A stretch of 64,000 bases of DNA from Apostichopus japonicus (taxonomy: Eukaryota > Echinodermata > Holothuroidea > Aspidochirotida > Stichopodidae), in assembly GCF_037975245.1 (NCBI RefSeq), contig NC_092578.1, positions 560,001 through 624,000 on the forward strand. Direction: 5' to 3'. A model generated the notes under the pieces. That model was not told the DNA's origin and searched no databases. It worked only from the letters and a program-made list of their open reading frames with translations. Each line of letters begins with the position of its first letter. Position 1 is the first letter of the stretch. Positions 48,601 through 60,969 of this stretch are shown here, one piece after another. The position numbers and the translations under genes are program-made.

Positions 48601-49890
48601 ACATGTTATCAAGATGTTACAGATTGCAACAGGCGGCATACCTCGGATGTCACAGACCCATCTGGCACACATAAACATATAGCCAGCATGAAGCGGTGCT
48701 ACTTGCACTTATTATATAAGTGATGAAGCGTAGACTTGAAATACAGTCGTTTTTGTATTGATATGATAAAACCTTATACTACTCGGTAGATTTTTGATTG
48801 CCCGATGAGATCGCCCAAATTTTAATCAAACATCCAAAACATTTTCCTACTGAAGTAATTTAAAGCTACCAACCTTTTACCTGCTTCCAAGCAATACAAT
48901 TTGTTATATCATATGTGAATAAATATTCTACGCACTTTACCCATCACGATTATATGCGGCATTTTCTAAATGCCAACCTTAATAACATCGCATCAATTTA
49001 AATTTTACTTATTTTCAATTATTCCTCACTCACCTCATTGTTTAGAATATTTTCAGCAAACCTAGCAACAATAAAGTAGTTTTATTTGCCAAGTCCATAA
49101 AGCGACTTACTGGACTCCGTGTGACCAGATAAACATGTTTTATTAAGCTATTTAAATCTCCCGTTGTCGTGTCTTTGAGGATATGAAACAGCAATACTTG
49201 TTAGGCTCCTCAAAGTTTTAGGTTTGTCAAAGACAGGATCGTCTAAACACCTATGCTCGTTAAACAGTATCCTTCATTAGGTAAACCTTATAAATTCGGA
49301 TGTTTATCACCAATCCACTTAAGATGTGATTACTTTTTCTCTCCGTGGATACACGCGATTTTTTCATTAATTATGCACATCAGAAATATGAATGTTAATC
49401 ACGAGGACGTATCATTAGGTGTTTAATTTGCCATTTTCCTGTATAAATTAAAGAAAACGTAAAAAATAAAAATGACACCATAGGTATGTGGGTTGTTTTT
49501 TTGGAAATCCTACTGGGCATAAATAAGACATGATGCCAAAATGGGGAAATAAGCTACCGGTAAAAACCCATTTAGCGTACGCTTGTATCATTTTCCTGTT
49601 TATTACCGATTTCGCGAAACATAACCCACTGCACTAAACCTCTGACTGATACGGTATTTATCACATACCTTGCTCGCTTTACATAAGGTACACAGACAAC
49701 GAAAACGAGATGAATATGATAGAATAACTGAGGTTCTGTATGTATCAAGTCATCATCAAACGGTTGTATCAAGTCATATATAATACCAAGTATTTCCCTT
49801 ACTGTCACCACATCAAGCTACCTAAAGTAAGCAGAAATCTATACACACTGGAAACATCACTGTCATTAAAATATGACGACTATAAATATA
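45660..49890. other. no gene recognised (outside the 17-bp minisatellite)
   Basis: AT-rich unique DNA. A minus-strand aaaatggcgacg (around 47805-47816) resembles a YY1/start-site motif and opens only a 12-codon frame. The minus-strand open frames 47718-47927 and 46113-46298 have no recognised domain. Confidence 0.45.
47121..47262. repeat. 17-bp minisatellite with 51-bp higher-order unit
   Basis: Eight units of ggtgcctatacgagagg-type. Three variants (cgagagg, cgatagg, caggagagg) recur in the same order, forming a 3 x 17 bp period. Confidence 0.9.
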
Positions 49891-49904
49891 GTGCAAACCA
49901 CTCT

Positions 49905-50545
49905 AGAGTGAGTACCACTTTACTCAAAATGAGTACCACCTTACTCATAATGAGTACCACTCTACTCATATTGCGTACCACTTCCCATAGCCGAACAATC
50001 ATTATACTAACTAGAATTGCTAATATTTATTGATCAGCGAATTAGTTTACCGATTCAAAGTAAGTGACAACTCTTATAGTTAGCACAATGAGTAAAGTGA
50101 GTACCACTTAACTAATATTGAGTACCAATTAATCTACTCCAAAAAGCATTATGCAAATTGTAAGTGATACGTTTTCTGCTAATTGAATTCCGTTAATAAC
50201 CACTCTACCTTTAGTAAGTACCTCTCTTCCAAGAGTACCTCTATTCCTAGAGTAAGTACAATTCTACCTGTTGCGAGTAATACTGTACTTATAGTAAGTC
50301 TCACTCTACCTAAAGTAAGTCACATTCTTCATATAGTAAGTCCCACTCTACATAAAGGAAAGTCCCACTCTACATAACGTAAGATCCACTCTTCCTATAT
50401 TAAGTACCATCTTCCTATAGTAAGTCCCAATCTACATAAAGAAAGTCCCACTCTACATAAAGTAAGAACCCCCTCTTCCTATATTAAGTACCATCTTCCT
50501 ATAATAAGTACCGCTCCTCCTACTGTAAGTACCACTTCATTAACA
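49905..50545. repeat. degenerate minisatellite of about 20-22-bp units
   Basis: Roughly 25-30 imperfect units of agtaccactctactcataatg / agtaagtcccactctacata-type, interrupted by unique DNA around 49990-50190. Confidence 0.85.
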
Positions 50546-53500
50546 GTAAGTGGCATTTACCACATAGCACATTGTTAAATAAAACAGTTTGTTTACCCGT
50601 ATGAAGTGCCGACTATTCTTCTTCTGTAAATAAGAAACAACGTGTAAGAAACACACATTACAAAGACACTTCCAAACTGTGAGATACTCGGTCATTGACA
50701 GCCATCGGCGATAGCTGACAGGGGGAGTTCGTCTTACAGATGGACTGGCCATCTAAAGTTTACTATACACAATCACACACACACACCGATAATATATTCA
50801 TCTAACTAAGCTAATGCATTATCCGGAGAGAGTTGTAACTATAACCAAACATTTCAAGGACTTCATTTTCCATTTTTCGCTCCTGGTGCGGTTTTATGCT
50901 CTTGAGAGAGCTGCTTGCATAGTTTTTGTTTTACTTGACAGAACAAAACTATAGATTAATAGATGTACAGTTATCAACTTTTGAAATGCCAAAATGGGTC
51001 CGTGTTAGGTTCTCTGTTGTACTAGAGAGGACAAAACATGATATGTATAATTATTATTTCTATCTTATAAGGAGGGGAGAAGAGTTGAAGTTCATATCAA
51101 ACAATAACCCTTAGGCTATGATCAATACTTCTCAATTTGTTGAGTTTTCTGGGCTTCGGGTAAACATGACTAAATTTTGCTTAATTATTGGCGTACGAGC
51201 GTGCTTGTCTGAAGAATAAGTTCATTACTTATAAAATATCTCTATTATTGTCCGGCATGTACGATCGGGGGGGGGGGGGGGTCAGCGGGCAAGTGTCACC
51301 ACCCCGAGTTTTGCACACACACAAAATGTCGCTTTCCATAAATTAGGTGTGCCACTTTTTATTAATGCGGTAAAATAACAATTCATCGCGATCTTTCTAT
51401 TATGGTATTCTTAACATTATTAATGTGATCTTGGATTTATTTTAACACGAAACCGTGAACTTTCTGTTATTTTAAAAGTGGCCGCGAGCTTTCTATGTTT
51501 TTTTTTGTGTTTTATTTATTCTTTCCATCTTAAATTTCCTTTGACTGTTAGGTTAATTGCAGATAGTTTACACCTGAACCTCACTCTTGATTAACAAACA
51601 GCTATAGGCGTTATTTATGTTAGTGTGAAAGATACTACGCACGAAGGAATATAGTCCATAGTTTCCGCAGAAATACCCGTATATTCCTTTACTGATCAAA
51701 TCCTTAATTACCGCTGTCGGTTCAATTTGCAACATTCTTTTGTAGCTACAGTGTCTATATATTACACTAAACAATAGGATAGGTTAGAAGCTTTGTTTGT
51801 CAAGGTTTATTGGTTAATTAAAGATAAATGTATTGGACGGTCATAAAACTGTATGTAATCGTTCCATACATCTTGGCAATAAGCCACTATCAATTTAGAA
51901 GCAAAATATACAACGAACCACGAGGATATGTAAGAAAAATAGCTTAAAAGTAATTATCTGTAGTACATGAATCGACCTGATCAGGGAAGGCGGGAACGAA
52001 TTATTATCATGTCAAACTGATCCACGGCAGTAATTTTAAGAAGTACTGGTATCAAACGTAGAGGTGGGTTGGATTCCGCGGCGAGTGAAAGGTTGGCTAT
52101 GGGCGTGTTTGGACTGCATATACCTTATTGTACATACTCGATCCTTTCAATAGCATAGGCCTATATATGACTCTACTAAGCCTATAAATGTTTCACCGTG
52201 TATGAACTCACTATAGCCTATGAACGTTGTACTGAGAGACGAGACATAACGTTAAATTTTACATTAGAGAGTATTCAATTTACCAAATCTATTTTCGGCG
52301 TGGGTCAGGGGGTGGGGGATATAGCATTGGTATCAAGGCTGTCATATTTCCAATTATCAAACTAACTTGAACAGAAAACCACGAACTATCACAAATGATT
52401 ATATATGTGAAGTAAACCGTACAATGTGCGGAAAACAACAAACACACCAGTCTCTCTCTCTCCTTGAAGCAACTTCAAATATTATTTCTTGATAAAAGTG
52501 CTTCCTCGGTTTATATAATTACTGAGTATACATTCGTTTGACTGCAAGCACTTAAATTTGTAATGTGTATTTATACCTGTCAAGGTCATTATATGTCGAT
52601 TCATCATTTGCATTCTGTAGTTTGAGATGGAACTTGTTTTGTTGATATATTTAATTCACCATCATAATTATGAAGTGAAATCGATTTCACACTGTATAAG
52701 TCAGTCCATTAGTTCAATTTCTTGGTTACGACTGGTCTCGGACAAAAAGGTTAAAACAAAAAGTGACATATACCTGGGTTGATTAAACTGATGTAAAAAA
52801 TGTGTATAATATAAAATAATTTATAATTAAGAAAAAATGTTTTGGCATGAGGCTAGAATTATAATTTAAACGTTAACTGCTTTGGGTGTTGTCAAACCTT
52901 ATAAGCCTGCAGTGGTTTTCGGGGGTGGGGGGGGGGGTCTTGCCAAATCCCATAGCGATATTAGCATTCGGCCCGCGAGAAGCAAACATCGGCTCGCACT
53001 CTTGTACTGATCAGGTATGCGGACTCTTAAGCCTAATAGGTTAAAGTACACTGCACTTTGCTCAATGGTAATATTTTTTTCTACCTGGCATTTAGCTCTT
53101 TCGAGTGTTTTTCTACCGCTCTCGTGGAAAATCAAGTGAGAACCCCTCGGTGGTTTAAGCAACACCACATGGACCAATGCTTGTATATTGCCTTCACCCT
53201 TAACTTGTTCATTCATCTGTCTGTATCCGATTCCGTGTCTGTTTGTGTGTTAGTCGGTGTGTCTAGTGGTAAATATATTGATGGTGAATAAACCAGTAAG
53301 TATATATCTAACAGGAAACATAAATAAAACCTGCAGGCTTTTTACATATACTTCTTTCCCGCAGCCTAATGCTGTTTGATGGGACTATTTCAACTATCAA
53401 AATATGTGACTCCAATATCTTCTCTTGGTATGCAAACCTCTCGGGATCAAATTCTTCTTGTACATCTCTTTGGGGAATATTTACGGACTAGTTCATGAAT

Positions 53501-53844
53501 GTATCCATGGTGACGTGTTTAATGACATCTTAATGGGGTTTATAAAACGTTAATGGTTAAAACATATTTGAAGCCTACAGTCAAATATGAGCTATACACA
53601 CAATCTATAATTCTGCATGACAATAGCGTTACGTATCACAACTGTGCCAAGACATGTACATGTTGTATTCTCGCTATATATAGTGCAAGCATAAAGGACA
53701 TACATGTGGTAATTATTTTAGCATATTTTATCCGATATTCCGAAATATATACGCAAAATGTGTCCTCTATACGAGACATGAGCGATCCTCGGGGATCTAT
53801 ATTATTTGTTAATAATTTTCTTTATCTCTGTCGTCGACATCCAT

Positions 53845-53960
53845 CACCCCACTATCACCCCTCCCTTACCGCTCTCTCCACCTCCCTCGTCCCTCCATCG
53901 CCCCTCCCTCACCATTCTCTCGCCCCTCCCTCGCCCCTCCCCCGTCCCTCGCTCGTCTCT
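53845..53960. repeat. pyrimidine-rich low-complexity tract
   Basis: Repeated ccctccctcgcccctccctc-like units, C/T on the plus strand; mirror-type sequence able in principle to form triplex DNA. Confidence 0.85.
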
Positions 53961-54576
53961 CCCACAACATACACCCAAGAGTCAAGTCCTCCGTTCCCAC
54001 GATTATAGGACGTTTTAAATTCAGATATTTTATTCATGATTATAGATATAGCATCTTGAAACCTCCTTCACTGTTTGAAATTTTCCTTCCAAATTGTTAA
54101 ACTTGATATAAAACAAGACAGTTTATAAAATTGTATAATTTTATTGCCCGCCAACTCTTAATGCTGGTGGCTTAGACTAGTCTATTAACGTCGAAAAGTA
54201 TATGCCAAACTTGAAAAATGATTATTATGTCTATATTTATATCGTCTATAAAAAATGAAGGCAACGGGCAATTAGAATGAGGTCAGACTTTAATTTGTCA
54301 AAGGCTTATAAATCTTAATTCATTAACCCGAATTCCTCTTCGTTTTGCTAATTTCAAATATGAAAAAAAAGTAAAACTATACAGTTTATTTGTCCAATTT
54401 TCATATATATCTCTGAGGATATAAATGAAAGCTTATTAATTTGAAACACAATATATTGGCAAATACAGAACTTGATGAACAAGTATTTACATTTTCCAAT
54501 TAATAGTCATTTTTCCTATCCAGAATTATATCCCAGCAGAACGTAAAAAAAAGTCATTTATTGCGGTGGAGCTCTG

Positions 54577-54651
54577 CCCGGTAACGAATCCGTGGAGAGA
54601 TCAATTCAGATGTAAGCCTTTAATGTCTGGTAAATTTATAAATTTACCGGG
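54577..54651. repeat. nested inverted repeats
   Basis: gcccggtaa near 54577 is matched by ttaccgggc ending near 54651. The right part also contains the perfect 20-bp palindrome ggtaaatttataaatttacc (54629-54648). Possibly a small element or a hairpin. Confidence 0.6.
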
Positions 54652-55033
54652 CTGGGCATTGCGAGACCCTAATCGGCTATCACGTAGGCTAGTATGATCC
54701 AAGGTAAACACGGGAAGATGATTTATGTTAATTGTCCTAAATTGACACCATTTATACTGATACTCGGCAATATCCCACAAGTTTAATTTTTAAAGCATAT
54801 TCTTGAAATGTTTCCATTGCAGCAGCTGTGATCATATTTCGGTATAATTACAGGAACAGTTACGGTTTACAGCTTTTCCTGTAAAAACACTCTAAAATAG
54901 CCGAGTAAATGTTTGACCCAATGTTGGGTACGTACGCAAATATACAACTAATCATGCAATCTTAAACTTTTTTTTACTTTTTAAATTTTTTATTTGCCGA
55001 CCTTTATTTGGCCAGCATATATCATGTCCTTAC

Positions 55034-55140
55034 TTGGTTGAGTTTGTTAAAGTGTCCTAACATTGGTATCTGTTTGACAAAAGTTACCAGATCTTGTATC
55101 CAGTGATTTCGTAGAGTGATGTTTAAATAGTGTGCGGCCT
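55034..55140 (-). other. exon-like segment, 107 bp, coding potential, unidentified
   Basis: Minus strand. Acceptor ttaacaatcactcttgttttag and donor gtaagg bracket an open 35-codon stretch, AAHYLNITLRNHWIQDLVTF then VKQIPMLGHFNKLNQ (entry phase 1, exit phase 0). WIQDLVTFVKQIP faintly recalls helix 3 of nuclear-receptor ligand-binding domains, but the expected DQ..LL motif is not seen next. The exit phase fits the exon-like segment at 42112-42174. A further 41-bp exon-like piece with phase-compatible ends lies at 55336-55376. No function is assigned. Confidence 0.3.
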
Positions 55141-55189
55141 CTAAAACAAGAGTGATTGTTAACTGAACGAGGCTCTCGCCACGCTCCAT

Positions 55190-55250
55190 CACATGACCAA
55201 AACTAGCCACTCCCCATCACGTGACCAAAACTCGCCCTCCCTAACACGTG
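55190..55250. promoter_or_regulatory. three closely spaced E-boxes (CACATGAC, CACGTGAC, CACGTGAC)
   Basis: E-boxes at 55190-55195, 55218-55223 and 55245-55250 are all followed by AC in the same orientation. The first two lie in imperfect direct repeats (ccatcacrtgaccaaaactmgcc, about 28-bp spacing). CACGTGAC is the USF/MITF/TFEB-type site. They lie just upstream, on the minus strand, of the 55034-55140 exon-like segment. Confidence 0.4.
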
Positions 55251-55379
55251 ACAACAATAATGAAAAGATTAAGTATTACTTTAAAAAGTCTTTTATAAGG
55301 TTGTTAAATTTCACTGATACAAATTCTTTACATACTTGAATGCAATTTTCTATGGAGATTATCACAATATCTTGAACTG

Positions 55380-58345
55380 CAGGAAGGACAAGGCTGGACG
55401 CGATTCCAAATCTAGGATCAAGACTGCAAAGTTGCTGTCATGAACTTCTTAATACTTGTCATTCTGTGTCTGATTGGGTGAATTTCCAGACATATTCAGA
55501 CACATTTATCTACATTTTTTCATATTTCTGGTGAAGAAACTAAACCAGGGAAGTAAAGGAAGCCGATGATTAATTACCTAAACGTATACTGACGTTGGAC
55601 CTTAATCTGTTGACTTGAAAATCGTCGAGAAGCATCAAACTGAAAAGCATTAAATTGATCTATGAGCAGGGAAATTACCCTTGTAACCGTTATTTGTAAA
55701 CAATTCTTCTTCATTTACATGAAAGAATCCATTTTGCGGAGACTTTTATTGAATGAGAAAAGCTAAATGAAAAAGGAAGTAGTTTATATTCGCTGCCTCT
55801 TTTACCGTTTCTCCGTGTTCTTTGTTTAGCTGTTAACACGGTGTCGGCTTAAATTACTTGCTACATTGGTCCTCATTAACGAAGCTAGTGCAGGGTTGGT
55901 AGCATTCCTATGCGTTATTGGAATTTATGAATACATTGTCACACTTTATTTTTTTTTTTCATTTCTGAAGGAAGAGGGTTATCAGGGCTTAGATGTGATG
56001 TGTTAAAGGAAGCCACTTTGTAGTGGTTTAAGCGATCGGAGAACATAACATATGAGAGCCCCCCTCCCCCTATCACCCCCTCCTACCCTCTCCTTTTACC
56101 CCTCTTACATCTCAAAATGTTACTGTCAGGTACAATGTTCTGTTATTTTGTACTTCTTAAGTCCATGTACATATATATGGCTATAGGCTAGGTAATAAAC
56201 ATGTGGCTATAGAGTGAGGCCCTCAGACCAATTTTTTTTGAGGCCCGCGAGAATTTGTTTCATCAAAGCTATAAATTAACAGAGGGCGCTGTGCTGTCAT
56301 TTCGGTACTATATCTATTTCCACTAAATATTTCCCATCAAGGTCCAGCGGTAGCATGTCAGTACAATGATGATTACTATAGACGCATATACAATTTCCTC
56401 GTTATTACTACACAAGACACAGTTTGGACTAAAATGTCGGAATTCTCAAGTCATACAAATTGTTTTAAGAAGTGTAACTTACTTTATCTAAAACATGTTT
56501 GTTTTGTTCGGAGACACTGTATCCAACTTGTCTGCATACAGATTCAGGCGGTGGATTCGTGTGCGAGTCAGTACTTTCGTGTTACCCCTGGTTCAGGAAT
56601 CAAAGCAAATCACACACATTAGGACCCATATGATATTGCCCTCGGTTAGAATTAGTCTGAACCGCTTAGTCCGTTAGTGTACCCCCTCTCACCCCCCCCC
56701 CCCCATATTGTAACCCTTAACGAGAACCTTTTTTTCGTCGTACACAACCAACGGCCTCACACTTAAAATTAGTCATCGCTTCTTACGTTAGTGGAAACAC
56801 ATTGGGACTTAACGAGTTACCTATATACGTCAATTTAATTTATTGCATTAGAAATTTTTACATTAATGTCAGACACGAATGTTTTATTCTACGACCATGT
56901 GACACCCTCATAGTTTCCAAAGCGTTTATAAGTCTTCCAATGCTCACAGAGAGAGAGACAAAAAGAAAATATGATGGATAAAAACAATAAACAAGACTCC
57001 TAATACAGAACGAGTTCAAGACAAGAAACCTTTAGGGATTCACTAAATACTTAACCAAGTTATTGTAATACGATTGATTTGAATAGATGTTATGCCATAG
57101 GGAGTGTCTATACCTTGAACAGGCACCTCAACGTGCAATCAATACACCTTCATATAATGGTAGTTTTTAAAGAGCATTTTAGGCTCGGCCAACTTTAAAG
57201 CGATATAGTGAGTTAGATTACACCAAATAACGATATTCCAATGTTACGTATAATGCAGGTGAAATTCTCATTACCATACAGCAATCGCGAAGAAAACGCG
57301 ATAAAACTCCCTGCTCGCTTGGACTATATATAAGTATAGTACTGTGAAAAATCGCAGTCTCTAGTATAACCATTTAGATATTATACATAACATTATCCGA
57401 AAAATATTTATAACATGAAGGGGAACAGTATTTGTCATATTATAAAGAAAACAGTTAAATTTGACATAAATATAAATAATAAATAAGTAAAACAGTCCTC
57501 ACGTAAAATCAACAAACTGCAGCTTTAATGGAGAACTAGAACTTCTCATTTCATTTGATCAAAAATTTAGGAAATGAAAAGTATAGGCCTTCTTATCAAT
57601 CGATGTTATTCCTAGTTTCATATATTTTATGTTAAGTAAAATGTCTCCCTCTCCATATCGCTTTTTTTAAGATTTAATCATCTCGAATTAATGTTTTGAA
57701 ATAATCTGCAAAAGATCATATTTTTTTCTTAAAAACAAGTTTATTCTTAAACAATTCTCCTCATTTTAAAGAAAAAATTATTTCGACTCTAGAAAGAAAA
57801 CTGAATCCGTTACTTTGCTAAGAGAATTTAAACTGCATGCGTGGTGTTTCTGTTACGTCAAATTAATTAACTACCTTATAATCATGACATATAAATTAAT
57901 TACCAGTAGTCATCATATAGTCTACGTTACGTCAAGACATTGCGATTTGGGATATTAACCCTAAGAGATACTTTACTTGGTTTAGTTATATCTCAAACCT
58001 TTGTTGTTGTTATTATTATCATATTCCTGGGGTACAACAGTTGGAAGGTCAATATCTCCCATTGATTGCAAATATTTTATCTCCATACAGAAAAATAAAT
58101 GAAAGCTAATCATTAAGATAAATAATACAGTGTTAAAAGCTACTGAAGCAAGCTGGTTCATGAAAGTATCACGGAATAAATAATTCGATATATACATAAC
58201 GCAAATCTAATGTCCGACACCGCGGACTATACACGCTTACAGTATATAGGTGTACTTTGGCAAAAACTCTCTTCTGGTGCATTTGAATGTTTGATTATAG
58301 CAATCAAGCTGTTTTTAAGGTTGCATAAAAGCAATTTGCATCTAT
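55380..58345. other. no gene recognised
   Basis: Unique AT-rich DNA with C-runs near 56063 and 56694-56704. The minus-strand open frame 57982-58197 is hydrophobic and is discussed as a speculative signal-peptide exon. Confidence 0.45.
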
Positions 58346-58346
58346 T

Positions 58347-58475
58347 TGCATATGTTACTCACATATGTATGTTCGTTTCTATATGTTACTCACATATTAT
58401 ATGTTCGTTTGTATATGTTACTCACATATTATATGTTCGTTTATATATGTTACTCACATATTATATGTTCGTTTC
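58347..58475. repeat. 32-bp minisatellite, 4 copies
   Basis: Tandem units of tatatgttactcacatatta followed by tatgttcgtttg, nearly identical in the last three copies. Confidence 0.95.
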
Positions 58476-59335
58476 ATTTCTCATGAATTGGAGAATGCTT
58501 ATGAAGCAAAATTACAATCATGTGACTGAGACTTATCTCTTTATCACGGGCCCCATCCTTGAAAATAGCTGATATTAGACAAAATGAAACATACTCGGAC
58601 CAATAGTTTTAAAGGTTACTATACGTGGCTTTAATTTGAGTCCGAAATGAGAACAGTTTGATCAATTTAACTTACGTCATTAAATAATTTGGAGTGTTCT
58701 GTGTTATTTTATTCCACATATGCGCAATGCGTATGCGCAATGTCAATATATGCTAATAAACGAATATAGATAGTTACCATGACATAGTCATGACATCATA
58801 AATGATGTTGTTTCAAACCCTATGATAGCATTCTTACGCATTATTATTCACACGTCCATTTAAATGTAGAAATAAGATCTTTGTAAACAGCTTGGCGGTT
58901 GCACGAGTGGGCCCGTAAACATTTGTATCTATGTAGCGCCATTAGTATAGAACACATAAGAAGTTGTTCATTTAAAGAGAAATGTGCATAATATTATACT
59001 AATGTCATACAGCACAGTAGGTGTCCCATATATTTTAAACTCGGAATCATTATACACGATAACAAGATCTAACATTATATGGTGAAATAACATAAATAAT
59101 ATGATACAGCTACTTGTTGATTCAGATATCGTACATATGCAACGAGCAGTGATGTATTCAAGGCCTATAGTATACAAACCAATGAAGCCGTATTTGAGAT
59201 TATTCAGCACACGTAAAATGTGACGTACAGCCATCCATACTTGGTGAATTAGTCGCACAAATTGTGGACAGAGAGTCACAACGGTAATTTCAAGATGTTT
59301 GTATATAGTGAACGACGGAAACGTTAGAACTCTAT

Positions 59336-59497
59336 TGCAGTAAACATATACACACATATAACTGCAGTAAACATATACACACATATAACTGCAGTAAACA
59401 TATACACACATGAAACTGTAGTAAGAATATACACACGTATAACTGCAGTAAACATATACACACATATAACTGCAGTAAACATATACACACATAAAAC
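59336..59497. repeat. 27-bp minisatellite, 6 copies
   Basis: Tandem units of ctgcagtaaacatatacaca followed by catataa. One copy (about 59412-59438) is diverged. The minus-strand reading gives a nine-residue repeat (SYMCVYVYC), which is a by-product of the period. Confidence 0.95.
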
Positions 59498-59499
59498 TG

Positions 59500-60897
59500 C
59501 TTTTAAACTATTTCATACTCGGCGTGTGTGCGAGGTACAGATCGCATTATGTTTTCATTTATGTGACTTCAGTGTAAATGCTTTGCTGATGTGCTAATAT
59601 AAAACGTGTTTTAAAAATTGAAACAAAAGAAAACTAGCTTACAGCTCATTTTGAGTCTTCACTTTTGCTGAAGTGCGGTATGTTATGAAAATTTTAGCAG
59701 TTTGATCCCTTACCCCCTGCCCCTTTCTTAACTCCGGGTCAAGGGCTGTGCCCCTCACCCTCCTCGTCAGTCCTGCCAACCCCCACCTCATAAAGCAAAT
59801 CTGTGCGGACAGAAAAACTCAATTGTGTTCTATAATCTAACTTACGTTGCTTATAACTAACTTATAACTGTTGGGATGTAGCTTTCAGCGCCAGGAAATT
59901 GCACTTAATTGCACAAAGTATTATAAACACCTTGTGGCATTAATAGTCTCACAGCATTTATAGACATTTAGCAATCTAACCAGAGATGTCCATTTGTCTA
60001 CTTAGCAGTTCACAATCGGAGCGGAAATTGTAAATATGATAAATTGGAAAGTTCATCCCAGCTTACTGTATGGTGCAAAACAAAGACGTGAAATGTTATT
60101 TTTCACGTTATTAAAATAACACCAATATGATTTTTTTTATCTAAGCAGTTAATATTAATGTGTAGGAAAAGCAACCGTTGTTTAATGTGCATGATTTAAT
60201 CAATATTCAAGGTTAATTAATATTCATGATATCATATAGTCATGGGTGTCTACTCGTCATTGTACACGAAAACAAAATGAATGAAACGAGTTGCAACATT
60301 GTCCGTAAATCGGCAATCATACGAGCATAGCAATACGTTAATATGTCATCACGTGACGTTTGCAAATTCCCGGTTAAACGGTTAATCGTCGTCGCATGAG
60401 AATGAACTTGTTCGTACTTGCTTCGTTTTCTTGACTTTCGTCCAATGATGGTAAATTGGAATGCCTTGTCGACGGTAAAAAGTATTTTTAGATCTCCCAG
60501 TGCTTGTAAAACACCCTCAAGGATTGGAAAACAATTCTGTTGGACTTTTCGTTCCAAATTAAAACGACAAGCGCAAATTGATTTCTGTTGTTTTCAATTT
60601 TTGGTTATCGCATGTAAAAGTTGCGAGTGTCTCAAGGGAAGATTACAAGTGAAGGAAAGAAAGAACAAAAATATATATATACCAAAGAGGAATTTAAAAA
60701 GAACAGATTTGCCGATACAACAAAATAGTGCCAGAGGTTAGCAGATCAAGATAAGCAATAAAGCGCGAATAAACCGGCACCCAGTTAATACAACAAACAC
60801 TAACGTCGAAATATAAATTACTTCAAGAGGGCAAAATGTAATGAATATAGTGGATGCGGGGCACATTGCTAGGAGAGGAACAGATATTCAGGGGGTA

Positions 60898-60969
<72 letters not shown>

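Larger units (their letters stand above)
50550..55025. other. no gene recognised
   Basis: Unique AT-rich DNA with G-runs at about 51268-51281 and 52921-52938 and a C/T-rich tract at 53845-53960 (ccctcccncgcccctccc-like). A 20-bp perfect palindrome lies at 54629-54648. Open frames here are short and unsupported. Confidence 0.5.

Noticed and set aside
53553-54018. 151-codon plus-strand frame with Pro/Ser-rich end
   Set aside because: The end is encoded by a C/T low-complexity tract open in several frames; no domain or splice support.
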